This document shows positions 16,495 through 23,619 of a stretch of DNA of 64,000 nucleotides, piece by piece. The stretch comes from Solobacterium sp. (GTDB taxonomy: Bacteria > Bacillota_I > Bacilli_A > Erysipelotrichales > Erysipelotrichaceae). Location of the stretch: positions 1-64,000 of the forward strand of contig JAFRJJ010000069.1 of the NCBI GenBank assembly GCA_017432325.1. The letters run 5' to 3'. Under the pieces are notes generated by a model. That model saw only the letters and a program-made list of their open reading frames with translations. It did no database searches and was not told the DNA's origin. A program made the translations under genes and the position numbers. Numbering within the stretch: the first letter of the stretch is position 1; each line of letters starts with the position of its first letter.

Positions 16495-17562
16495 CTACTG
16501 TCTGCGTTCCTCTACGATCTTCAGGATCTCTGCTTTCAGCGCGTCTTCCAGCTCGCTCTGCGGGACTGTCCTGAGCAGTTTGCCTTTCGCAAACAGCATG
16601 CCCATTTCATATCCGCCCGCAACACCGATATCGGCACGGCTGGCTTCCTGCATGCCGTTGACCGGACAGCCCATGACAGCCACCTGGATATCCTCATGAA
16701 TGTCCGCCAGGAATTCTTCCATCTTTTTGACCAGCGGCAGCATATCATACTGGATCCTTCCGCATGTCGGGCAGGCGACCAGATCGGGAACCTTGTCATA
16801 CAGTCCGAAGCATTTCAGAAGCTGTTTGGCAATGATCAGTTCATCCTTCGGCGGTCCGGATACGGATACGCGGATGGTATCGCCGATCCCTTCATGCAGC
16901 AGCGTTCCGAGTGCCGCGGAACTCTTGACCGCGCTTTCCGCAAAACCGCCTGCCTCGGTCACACCGAGGTGCAGGGGATAAGGGAAGTGCTTTGCGGCAG
17001 CTTCATACGCGGCGATCGTCAGGGCAACATTTGATGATTTGAATGAAAGGCAGATGTCATGGAAGCCAAGGTCTTCCAGGATCTTGACATGTCTGTCGGC
17101 ACTGTCGATCATCGCCTCTGCGCACGGTCCGCCGTATTTCTGCAGGAACTGCTGTTCCAGGGAACCGGAATTGATGCCGATCCTGATCGGCACATGGTTT
17201 TCCAGGCACTTTTTGACGACAGCTTCCGTATGTTCACGTTTGCCGATGTTGCCCGGATTGATGCGGATCTTATCCACATGTCCGTCCAGCGCAAGCAATG
17301 CCAGCTGGTAGTTGAAATGAATGTCCGCTACCAGAGGGATGTTTGTTTTTTCCTTGATGTAAGGGATCGCAAGCGCGTCTTCCTTATCCAGCACTGCCAG
17401 ACGGGCGATCTGGCAGCCGCCTGCTTCAAGCTCATTGATCTGTCTGATGCTTGCTTCAATATCTTTTGCAGGAACGTTCGTCATTGACTGAATGACACAT
17501 GCGTCCTGTCCGCCGATCTGCAGTCCTCCGACATAGATCGGGCGTGTTTCAGTTCTTTTCAT
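16495..17562 (-). CDS. ispG: 4-hydroxy-3-methylbut-2-en-1-yl diphosphate synthase
   Basis: A 355-residue [4Fe-4S] enzyme that makes HMBPP, the substrate of IspH, in the MEP pathway. Cluster ligands are visible as C264-x2-C267 and C299 (CPTCGR and GCPVNG), with Glu306 shortly after. The N-terminal TIM barrel carries the usual VADIHF and RINPGNIG motifs. The ATG at 17562 is chosen because GGGAGG lies just upstream; the in-frame TTG before it is part of that ribosome binding site. It is transcribed away from rpmG. Confidence 0.95.
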   Translation of the reverse strand: MKRTETRPIYVGGLQIGGQDACVIQSMTNVPAKDIEASIRQINELEAGGCQIARLAVLDKEDALAIPYIKEKTNIPLVADIHFNYQLALLALDGHVDKIRINPGNIGKREHTEAVVKKCLENHVPIRIGINSGSLEQQFLQKYGGPCAEAMIDSADRHVKILEDLGFHDICLSFKSSNVALTIAAYEAAAKHFPYPLHLGVTEAGGFAESAVKSSAALGTLLHEGIGDTIRVSVSGPPKDELIIAKQLLKCFGLYDKVPDLVACPTCGRIQYDMLPLVKKMEEFLADIHEDIQVAVMGCPVNGMQEASRADIGVAGGYEMGMLFAKGKLLRTVPQSELEDALKAEILKIVEERRQ

Positions 17563-17585
17563 GAGATGACCTCCCAAAACATTAT

Positions 17586-17606
17586 CTCACAAGTGCGCTG
17601 AAATTG
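17586..17606. repeat. Second copy of the 186-206 intergenic element
   Basis: Same 21-base element as at 186-206 with two transitions (core CACAAGTGCGCTGAAATTG). It lies 24-44 bases upstream of the ispG start, where on the minus strand it ends next to TGAGATAAT, a possible extended -10. It could mark a shared operator. Confidence 0.4.
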
Positions 17607-17722
17607 ACATTTTTCCCTGACAGATCCCCGGAATGGAAATGAAGGCATGTCAAAAAGCCCGGAGAATGGCTTCAGATGCATTATTTCCGTGTTATTTTTT
17701 ATCACGGCTTGAAATGAATTCC

Positions 17723-17751
17723 TTGGAAAAAGAAAATACATGTGATATACT
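17723..17751 (+). promoter_or_regulatory. Promoter of rpmG
   Basis: TTGGAA (17723-17728) and TATACT (17746-17751) with a 17-base spacer, 29 bases before the rpmG start. Confidence 0.75.
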
Positions 17752-17779
17752 CTCAAGGTAAATCAGGAGGTTTGAAAAA

Positions 17780-17932
17780 ATGCCTAGAGACAATATCACC
17801 TTTAAATGCTCAGTCTGCGGTGAAGAAAACTATATCGGTACAAGAAACAAGCGCAAGCACGCTGAGAAAATGGAAATCAAAAAGTATTGCCCGAGATGCA
17901 ATCAGAAAACTCTGCATAAGGAGAAAAAATAA
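17780..17932 (+). CDS. rpmG: Ribosomal protein L33
   Basis: A 50-residue ribosomal protein (MPRDNITFKCSVCGEENY...). It carries the four zinc-binding cysteines of the C+ form (CSVC and CPRC), with the typical NKRKHAEKMEIKKYCPRC core. AGGAGG lies 10 bases before the ATG. A terminator overlaps its stop codon, so it is a single-gene unit. Confidence 0.95.
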   Translation: MPRDNITFKCSVCGEENYIGTRNKRKHAEKMEIKKYCPRCNQKTLHKEKK

Positions 17933-17951
17933 CCTGCCGGGTTATTTTTTT
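17926..17951 (+). terminator. Terminator overlapping the rpmG stop
   Basis: AATAACC and GGGTTATT pair around TGCC and are followed by a T-run. Confidence 0.85.
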
Positions 17952-17962
17952 GAATATCGGGT

Positions 17963-18565
17963 ATGAAGATCGATATACTGCCGATCGGGCTGTATCAGGA
18001 AAACATCTACGTTCTGCATGACAACGGTCATGTGCTGATCATCGATCCCGGAAGATACGGGAAGGAGATCATGAAAAAGATCTCGTCTGATGAAACAGTC
18101 GATGCTGTGATCCTGACACACGGACATTCCGATCATACAATGGCAGCAGACGACATGGCTGATGAATACGGATGTCCCGTATATATGAATCACGGGGATC
18201 TTCCGCTCACGGCGAAAGATGCCGGCAGGATCGACGGGACGGAATATCCCATCTGGTCGCCTTTGGAAGATCTGCCGGAAGGGGATATGACGATCGGTTC
18301 ATTTCCTCTGCACATCTACCACACACCCGGTCATACGGCCGGAAGTGTCCTGATCCGTTACAGAAACGTTCTGTTTACCGGAGATACGCTGTTTGCGTCC
18401 AGCATCGGAAGAACGGATCTTTATTCGGGTGACGAAGCACAGATGATCGCTTCACTCAGAAGGATCGTCAGGCTTCCCGCAGATCTCACGTTCTATCCCG
18501 GACACGGGCCTTCATCCACAATCGGCCTTCAGCTGAAGGTCAATCCCTATCTGCAGAATCTATGA
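17963..18565 (+). CDS. Metallo-beta-lactamase-fold hydrolase (glyoxalase II-like)
   Basis: A 200-residue cytoplasmic metal-dependent hydrolase. The signature HGHSDH is present with H53, H55, D57 and H58, followed by TPGHTAG and FTGDTLF for the second metal site. Its length and motifs match the short YqgX/GloB-like group; the natural substrate, a thioester or phosphodiester, is not known. No good Shine-Dalgarno sequence precedes the ATG, which is 30 bases after the rpmG stop. Confidence 0.85.
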   Translation: MKIDILPIGLYQENIYVLHDNGHVLIIDPGRYGKEIMKKISSDETVDAVILTHGHSDHTMAADDMADEYGCPVYMNHGDLPLTAKDAGRIDGTEYPIWSPLEDLPEGDMTIGSFPLHIYHTPGHTAGSVLIRYRNVLFTGDTLFASSIGRTDLYSGDEAQMIASLRRIVRLPADLTFYPGHGPSSTIGLQLKVNPYLQNL

Positions 18566-18590
18566 AAAAAACCGGGAGACCGGTTTTTTT
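18565..18590. terminator. Bidirectional terminator between converging genes
   Basis: An A-run, ACCGGGAGACCGGT hairpin and T-run in symmetrical order serve the hydrolase gene on one strand and the 88-residue gene on the other. Confidence 0.8.
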
Positions 18591-18855
18591 ACTCTTCTTC
18601 GACGCCGTAACCTTTTTTCAGGTCCACCACAGGCAGTGAAACGGTGTTTTCCCTGTTCTGGATCTCGATTTTGACGATCTGATCGAGAGGAAGGTTTTCG
18701 ATCAGGAATCCGTTGACCAGATCCAGCTCCACCGGATTGTCCTCAGGGGACTTGAAATCCTGCGGATTCGTCACATAACCGGACCGGATACTGCCGTCCT
18801 GAAGTGTGACAGTTATGAACTTATTCAGATACGGGAGAACTTGATCGCGGTCCAT
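18589..18855 (-). CDS. Small hypothetical protein, possibly Sm-like
   Basis: An 88-residue acidic protein I do not recognise. Residues 10-65 look like a small beta barrel (ITVTLQDGSIRSGYVT, then PVELDLVNGFLIENLPLDQIVKIEI), a pattern reminiscent of Sm/Hfq-type folds, but no family signature is clear. GAGG precedes the ATG. It is a single gene divergent from the DUF523 gene, with which it may share an operator. Confidence 0.65.
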   Translation of the reverse strand: MDRDQVLPYLNKFITVTLQDGSIRSGYVTNPQDFKSPEDNPVELDLVNGFLIENLPLDQIVKIEIQNRENTVSLPVVDLKKGYGVEEE

Positions 18856-18893
18856 TCAGTTACCTCACTATAATTTAATATATCACAAGAGAA

Positions 18894-18908
18894 AGTGAAT
18901 ACTTCACT
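18894..18908. promoter_or_regulatory. Palindrome in a divergent intergenic region
   Basis: AGTGAA-TAC-TTCACT is a perfect 6-base inverted repeat between two divergent small genes. It could be an operator for both. Confidence 0.35.
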
Positions 18909-18955
18909 AAAAGTACGGATTTGCCAAATGTTGTATGATAAATACAGGAGCGATC

Positions 18956-19387
18956 ATGACGAAGATATGTGTCAGCGCGTGTCTGGCCGGTTTCCGGTGC
19001 AGATATGACGGAAAAACAAATGAAATACCGGAGATCAGAAAGATGGCGGAAGAGGGTACTGCCGTACCCGTATGTCCGGAGGTATGGGGCGGTCTGCCTG
19101 TACCGAGGATCCCGTCTGAACGCATTGACGGGCATGTCATCAACCGGGAAGGCACCGATGTGACGGAAGCGTACATGAAAGGCAGCAGGCTTGCTCTGGA
19201 AACATGCCTGAAAGAAGGCTGCCGTACAGCAGTCCTGAAAGCCAGGAGCCCGGCATGCGGCTATGGGAAGATCTACGACGGCACATTCACAAAGACATTG
19301 GTAAACGGAAACGGAACATTCGCGGAAATGCTGGAGGAACACGGCATCGAAGTGATGACAGAAGAAGAATTCATAAACAGGAACTGA
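18956..19387 (+). CDS. DUF523 (YbbK-like) protein
   Basis: A 143-residue protein of the DUF523 family. It has the family's conserved cysteines: CVSACLAGFRCRYDG at the start, CPEVWGGLP near residue 40, and ARSPACGYG near residue 98. The family is widespread and uncharacterised; the cysteines suggest metal or cluster binding, which is inference. The ATG at 18956 is chosen because CAGGAG sits just upstream and the family begins at MTKICVSACLAG. A terminator follows the stop. Confidence 0.85.
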   Translation: MTKICVSACLAGFRCRYDGKTNEIPEIRKMAEEGTAVPVCPEVWGGLPVPRIPSERIDGHVINREGTDVTEAYMKGSRLALETCLKEGCRTAVLKARSPACGYGKIYDGTFTKTLVNGNGTFAEMLEEHGIEVMTEEEFINRN

Positions 19388-19417
19388 TCATTCCAAAAAA
19401 GGGAATGATCTTTTTTT
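19386..19417 (+). terminator. Terminator before comGA
   Basis: GATCATTCC and GGGAATGATC form a stem followed by seven T bases. Confidence 0.85.
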
Positions 19418-19445
19418 GTGCGTATTTATGAGTGAAGGGAGGAAT

Positions 19446-20426
19446 ATGGAAGAACTGCTCAAGGAATTTTTACGGACAGCGCTGAAATACGGAGCGACAG
19501 ATATCCATTTCAGTGTTGACGCGGAAGGTGTGCTGGCTGTTGAAATGAGGATCGGCGGCAGGATGTACCGTCTTCCCCAGAAGGCAGCGGACGAGCGGTT
19601 TTTCCGCTTTCTGCTGTACAGGGCGGATATGGACGTGAGCGCTGCAGCACTGCCGCAGACCGGTTCCTTTGAGATCACCGTGGACGGCAGGCGTATCGCG
19701 CTCCGGTTTGCGCTGGTCAGCGGATTTCACCAGAAAAGCGGCGTGCTTAGGATCCTCAGCAGTACGGGCAGTCTGTCTGTCAGTGATCTGAGCATGGATG
19801 AGGCGCAGGTAAATTACCTGAAAAGCATTACGGGACACAGATCCGGACTCTACGTCTTCTCCGGACCTACCGGCAGCGGCAAAACGACAACGATGTATAC
19901 GATACTCAACGAAACAACAGGAAGAAAGATCTATACGCTGGAAGATCCTGTGGAAGTATACTCCGAGAAATATGTGCAGCTTCAGGTCAATCCCCAGGCA
20001 CATCTGTCTTTTGCGGAAGGGATCCGTCAGCTGATGCGGCATGATCCGGACATCATCATGATCGGCGAGATCAGGGACGGCGAAGCTGCCAGGATGGCTG
20101 TCAGATGCGCGTTGACCGGTCATCTGGTCGTTACATCCATCCATTCCGCGGACTGTACAGGCGCGGTGCACAGGCTGCTGGATCTCGGTATCCATGAATA
20201 CCAACTGAGCGATGTTCTGTGTGGTATCACAAACCAGAGACTTTATGACAGAAAGGACAGACCCGGCAGAATCTGCGTATACGAAGTGATGGACAGGGAG
20301 GAGGTGAACTATTATTTCGGAAACCGGAAGCACAGCAGCAGATTCAAAAAACTTTCGGAAGCGGTTATGGAAGCTGTTGAAAACGGATATATCGATCTTC
20401 CGCAGGCAGCGCAGGATCTTGCTTGA
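19446..20426 (+). CDS. comGA: ComGA-type pseudopilus ATPase
   Basis: A 326-residue GspE/PilB-family ATPase that powers assembly of the competence pseudopilus for DNA uptake. Walker A is GPTGSGKT (140-147), the Walker B region is IIMIGEIRD (about 205), with the typical Asp and His boxes between and after. It is shorter than pilus PilB proteins and lacks the zinc domain, as ComGA does. The ATG at 19446 is chosen for its GGGAGG, although the spacing is short; an in-frame ATG six codons upstream is an alternative. It heads a seven-gene comG operon. I see no ComX box; any promoter would lie within or before the preceding terminator. Confidence 0.92.
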   Translation: MEELLKEFLRTALKYGATDIHFSVDAEGVLAVEMRIGGRMYRLPQKAADERFFRFLLYRADMDVSAAALPQTGSFEITVDGRRIALRFALVSGFHQKSGVLRILSSTGSLSVSDLSMDEAQVNYLKSITGHRSGLYVFSGPTGSGKTTTMYTILNETTGRKIYTLEDPVEVYSEKYVQLQVNPQAHLSFAEGIRQLMRHDPDIIMIGEIRDGEAARMAVRCALTGHLVVTSIHSADCTGAVHRLLDLGIHEYQLSDVLCGITNQRLYDRKDRPGRICVYEVMDREEVNYYFGNRKHSSRFKKLSEAVMEAVENGYIDLPQAAQDLA

Positions 20427-21393
20427 ACCGTTTGACTGTGAAGGCATTCTGTCACTCCTGAATGCCGGCTTTTCCCTGCGGCAGTGTCTCCATGTGCTGG
20501 AGGATGAACGGAATACGGAATGCTTCGCAAAGATGCGCAGCCAGCTGGAAAACGGAGAACCGGGAGACCGCGTTATGACAGACTTCTGCCCGGACAAATA
20601 CAGACGTTATCTGGAAGGGTTTATCCAGGTACTGCCGGTAAAGAAAGCGCTTGGTCTTTCCATACGGATGGCCAATGCCCGGCAGGCATCCAGAAAACAG
20701 TACCTGTCGCAGGCCGCATATCCTCTGAGCATGTTTTTACTGATGCTGTGCGGCTGTCTGCTGTTCTCGGAATTCTGTTTCCCGGCACTGCTTTCCATGA
20801 TGGAAGGATTCCGGATCGATCTCTCGTTTTACAGCCGCATTGCCTCAGCGGTACGTCTTGTCAGCAGCAGCCTGCTGGCGTTTGTGATCATTGTGCTGAT
20901 CCTGACAGCAGTCTGCACCCGTCGGAAATACCGCATCAAAGCTTATTGTTTTATCGCTTCAAAAGGGATCCTGCCTGTCATCAGGGAATATGTATCTGCC
21001 AGGTTCATCCTCTTTTACACACAGTGCATTGAAATGGACCTGCATACGATGCAGAGCCTGCAGATCCTGAAGAGCCTGGATTCCCAGCCGCTGATCAGGA
21101 TGCTGGCAGCGGGGATGGATGAAGCGCTGCGTGACGGGAACGCATTTGAGGAAGCCATGCACAGCAGGTATCTGGATCCCTCTCTCTACCGGTTTATGAG
21201 GATCGCGGTCCATACGGAAGGGGCCGGGAATATGATGAACAGTTATCTGCAGATGTCATCCCTGCGCATGCAGAGAAAACTGAAAAGATACTCGGAAGTG
21301 ATCAGGCTGGTCAGTTATGCCGGTGTGGGGGTCATGCTGATCATCGTATACCGCATCCTCATGATGCCGCTGTCCGTATTGTCAGACATATAG
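20377..21393 (+). CDS. comGB: ComGB-type pseudopilus membrane platform protein
   Basis: A 338-residue polytopic membrane protein of the GspF/PilC family, the inner-membrane platform on which the pseudopilus is built. It has hydrophobic segments at about 110-135, 160-185 and 305-335, with two similar cytoplasmic helical domains. It overlaps comGA by 50 bases and probably uses the TTG at 20377, preceded by a weak GGAAG; no ATG fits the expected N-terminus. Confidence 0.88.
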   Translation: MKTDISIFRRQRRILLEPFDCEGILSLLNAGFSLRQCLHVLEDERNTECFAKMRSQLENGEPGDRVMTDFCPDKYRRYLEGFIQVLPVKKALGLSIRMANARQASRKQYLSQAAYPLSMFLLMLCGCLLFSEFCFPALLSMMEGFRIDLSFYSRIASAVRLVSSSLLAFVIIVLILTAVCTRRKYRIKAYCFIASKGILPVIREYVSARFILFYTQCIEMDLHTMQSLQILKSLDSQPLIRMLAAGMDEALRDGNAFEEAMHSRYLDPSLYRFMRIAVHTEGAGNMMNSYLQMSSLRMQRKLKRYSEVIRLVSYAGVGVMLIIVYRILMMPLSVLSDI

Positions 21394-21402
21394 GAGGTGC
21401 TG

Positions 21403-21696
21403 ATGAAAAAAGGTTTTACATTGCTTGAAATGATCATTGTAGTAACGATCGTATCGATTCTGTTCATCCTGTCTGTTCCGAATATCCAGAAGGTGCTCGG
21501 GATCGTAAATGAAAAAGGCTGTGACGCACTGGTGAAAGTCGTGGATTCCGCGATCCTGGAATACAGGCTTGCTTATGACAGGGATCCCAACAGTGTCAAT
21601 GACCTGATCAATGAAGGACTGATGAGTGATGTTCAGAGAACTTGTGAAGACGGCAGGACGGTCTCGATCTACAACGGGCAGGCACAGGCGAACTGA
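21403..21696 (+). CDS. comGC: ComGC-type major pseudopilin
   Basis: A 97-residue pilin with a class III leader MKKG, cleaved by prepilin peptidase before FTLLEM, and a hydrophobic helix with Glu5. It forms the main fibre of the competence pseudopilus. AGGAGG overlaps the comGB stop and sets the start at 21403. Confidence 0.93.
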   Translation: MKKGFTLLEMIIVVTIVSILFILSVPNIQKVLGIVNEKGCDALVKVVDSAILEYRLAYDRDPNSVNDLINEGLMSDVQRTCEDGRTVSIYNGQAQAN

Positions 21697-22015
21697 GGGC
21701 TATGTGCTTCTGCAGCTGCTGATCAGCCTGTCCGTCCTGTCCGTTCTCGGACTGCTGGGACTGCAGTCAGCCCGTTATTCACGCGGAGCTTTTTCGATGT
21801 TTCCCGACCGCTATCTGGAAGTACAGTCAGAAGCGATCCTGCATGCCGGCAGCAGGTCGTTTACAGCAGAAGATGACAGACGGACACCGATCGGCTTCAA
21901 CCGTTATGGGAATGCCGCGCATGTCGGGACGATCACATTTTCAGACGGCAGGAAAACATATACGGCGGTGATCGAACTGGGAGGCGGAAGACTGGTCTTC
22001 CGGGATGAGAGATGA
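21629..22015 (+). CDS. ComGD-like minor pseudopilin
   Basis: A 128-residue protein with a longer basic leader of about 22 residues ending in TEG, cleaved before YVLLQLLISLSVL. Gln replaces the usual Glu5, which is unusual. It starts inside comGC, with a 68-bp overlap in another frame, which fits the comGD position. It is probably a minor subunit that caps or primes the fibre. Confidence 0.72.
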   Translation: MFRELVKTAGRSRSTTGRHRRTEGYVLLQLLISLSVLSVLGLLGLQSARYSRGAFSMFPDRYLEVQSEAILHAGSRSFTAEDDRRTPIGFNRYGNAAHVGTITFSDGRKTYTAVIELGGGRLVFRDER

Positions 22016-22218
22016 GCCTGATGGATCTGCTCGCAGGACTGGCGGTTCTGTCTGTCTCTGTCATCCTGACAGTATCCGCTGTACGCACTTCATGCGATTC
22101 CGCGGAGCTGATCAGAAGACGCTCACAGGAAATGAACGATACTCACAGACAGATCAGTGAAAGGATCACATCATGCGTCATATGCGAAACAGAAGCGGAT
22201 TCTTCACCTTTGAACTGA
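22012..22218 (+). CDS. ComGE-position small pseudopilin-like protein without a leader
   Basis: A 68-residue protein that begins directly with the hydrophobic helix (MSLMDLLAGLAVLSVSVILTV). It has no Lys-rich leader and no Gly cleavage site, and an upstream stop in the same frame excludes a longer form. Counting from Met1, Asp stands at position 5 where pilins have Glu. It overlaps both neighbours (ATGA with the upstream gene) and fills the comGE slot. It is either an atypical subunit that needs no processing or a decaying gene. Confidence 0.6.
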   Translation: MSLMDLLAGLAVLSVSVILTVSAVRTSCDSAELIRRRSQEMNDTHRQISERITSCVICETEADSSPLN

Positions 22219-22574
22219 TATTCGTACTCTCCGCGTGTATGTTCCTGATGCCTGCGGCATTTGCCTGTCTGAAACTGCTGATCCCACTGACAGAATTTAA
22301 CGAGGAGATCCAGGATGAGATCGCGCTGTGCCAGCTGAGGCACATTCTGATCGTATCGGACAGTTTCCGGATCACTCCGCAGGAAGTTCATTTTATCTAT
22401 CATGAAGAGGAAAATGTACTGCGCTTTGTCAATAACCATCTGATCCTTTCACCGGGTACACAGATCATCCTTTCGGACATCTCAGGCATTGTGTTCAGCG
22501 GATCCGGAGAGATCCTGGTGCTGAAATACAGCAGGGAAGGCAGGGAAACAGAACGGGTGCTGGTGCATGTATAA
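22173..22574 (+). CDS. comGF: ComGF-type minor pseudopilin
   Basis: A 133-residue protein with leader MRHMRNRSG, cleaved before FFTFELIFVL, keeping Glu5. The soluble domain is mostly beta strands, in line with ComGF. AAAGGA lies before the ATG. It overlaps both neighbours within the comG operon. Confidence 0.8.
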   Translation: MRHMRNRSGFFTFELIFVLSACMFLMPAAFACLKLLIPLTEFNEEIQDEIALCQLRHILIVSDSFRITPQEVHFIYHEEENVLRFVNNHLILSPGTQIILSDISGIVFSGSGEILVLKYSREGRETERVLVHV

Positions 22575-22926
22575 AAAGGGATCTGTCAGTACCTATTTTC
22601 TGAGCATCTTCATTCTGATCACGTCTGTGATCGCGGTCATTGCGGAAAACAGCATATCCCGTTTAAGAGCGCTGAGCAATCTCATAAAGATCAATGACTA
22701 TCTGTCTGCCGAAGAAGCAGTGATCAGATACATCGGCTGTGAGCTGAAAAACGGTGTTCCTGTATCCGGCTTCTATACATATGCCGGAGTATCGTTCCGG
22801 GCCGAGTGCGGGATGGATTCCTGCCTTGTTACGATCAGTGATCCGGTCAGTGAAATGCTGGATATACAGCTGTATGGAAATGACAGACATATCTATGATT
22901 ATGTCCCTGTACGTGCAGAGGATTAA
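22567..22926 (+). CDS. ComGG-position minor pseudopilin-like protein
   Basis: A 119-residue protein with a short basic start (MYKKG) and one hydrophobic helix (STYFLSIFILITSVIAVIA), followed by a small soluble domain with two close cysteines. The GS junction may be the processing site. It is last in the comG operon, the comGG slot. Sequence conservation of ComGG is poor in general, so the call rests on position and layout. Confidence 0.65.
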   Translation: MYKKGSVSTYFLSIFILITSVIAVIAENSISRLRALSNLIKINDYLSAEEAVIRYIGCELKNGVPVSGFYTYAGVSFRAECGMDSCLVTISDPVSEMLDIQLYGNDRHIYDYVPVRAED

Positions 22927-22963
22927 ATACACTGGCCTGAATGTTTAATTATTTTGTGTTCCG

Positions 22964-22991
22964 TTGACAAAAGAGACCATTCTTATAAAAT
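22964..22991 (+). promoter_or_regulatory. Promoter of efp
   Basis: Perfect TTGACA (22964-22969) and TAAAAT (22986-22991) with a 16-base spacer, 22 bases before the efp start. Confidence 0.8.
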
Positions 22992-23012
22992 AATGACGTA
23001 GGAGCATAAAAT

Positions 23013-23576
23013 ATGATTATTGTTAATGATTTAAGACCCGGAACATCGTTTGAATATGAGAATAACCTTTATACTGTTCTCAATCTTGATCTGAACAAAA
23101 CTGCCATGAGACAGATGGTCGTAAAGGCAAAGGTCAAGAATCTGCGTACCGGTGTTATCAACGAGATCTCCTTCACCGGAGGGGATAAAGTTGAACCTGC
23201 GCATATCGAAAAGAAAGAGATGCAGTACCTTTATGATGACGGTGAAGCACTGGTATTTATGGATACCGAGACATATGAACAGATCGAAATTCCCAAGAGC
23301 AATCTTGAATGGGAACTGAAATTCATGAAAGAAAATGACATGGTCAACATCACGATGTACAACAACGAGATCCTCGGCGTGATCCTGCCGGATAAAGTTG
23401 CTCTTCAGATCGTGGAATGCGAGCAGGCAGTAAAAGGTGATACTGTGTCAGGTTCAGCAAAGACAAAGAATGCCAAGGTAGAAACAGGTCTGGATATCAA
23501 AGTACCCATGTTCATCGAAAACGGTGAGATCGTTCTGGTATCCACAGCAGACGGTAAGTATTCAGGCAGAGCGTAA
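23013..23576 (+). CDS. efp: Elongation factor P with a non-lysine active loop
   Basis: A 187-residue translation factor that relieves ribosome stalling at polyproline stretches, with the three EF-P beta-barrel domains at normal length. Without gaps against the Bacillus protein, the loop KPGKG becomes KTAMR: Met32 stands where the lysine or arginine that receives the activating modification is normally found. The rest is well conserved, including MQYLYDDGE, VKGDT and the C-terminal GKYSGRA. It therefore probably works unmodified or in another way. It has its own promoter and terminator. The next gene product is rich in proline. Confidence 0.93.
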   Translation: MIIVNDLRPGTSFEYENNLYTVLNLDLNKTAMRQMVVKAKVKNLRTGVINEISFTGGDKVEPAHIEKKEMQYLYDDGEALVFMDTETYEQIEIPKSNLEWELKFMKENDMVNITMYNNEILGVILPDKVALQIVECEQAVKGDTVSGSAKTKNAKVETGLDIKVPMFIENGEIVLVSTADGKYSGRA

Positions 23577-23603
23577 AATGTGCTGATAAAGCACATTTTG
23601 TTT
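23575..23603 (+). terminator. Terminator after efp
   Basis: AAAATGTGC and GCACATTTT pair and are followed by GTTT. It overlaps the efp stop. Confidence 0.7.
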
Positions 23604-23619
23604 CAATAGGGGTTAGCTT

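Noticed and set aside
19470-20597. 375-codon reverse open frame opposite comGA
   Set aside because: It mirrors a clear comGA coding region. Length alone comes from the codon pattern of the true gene.
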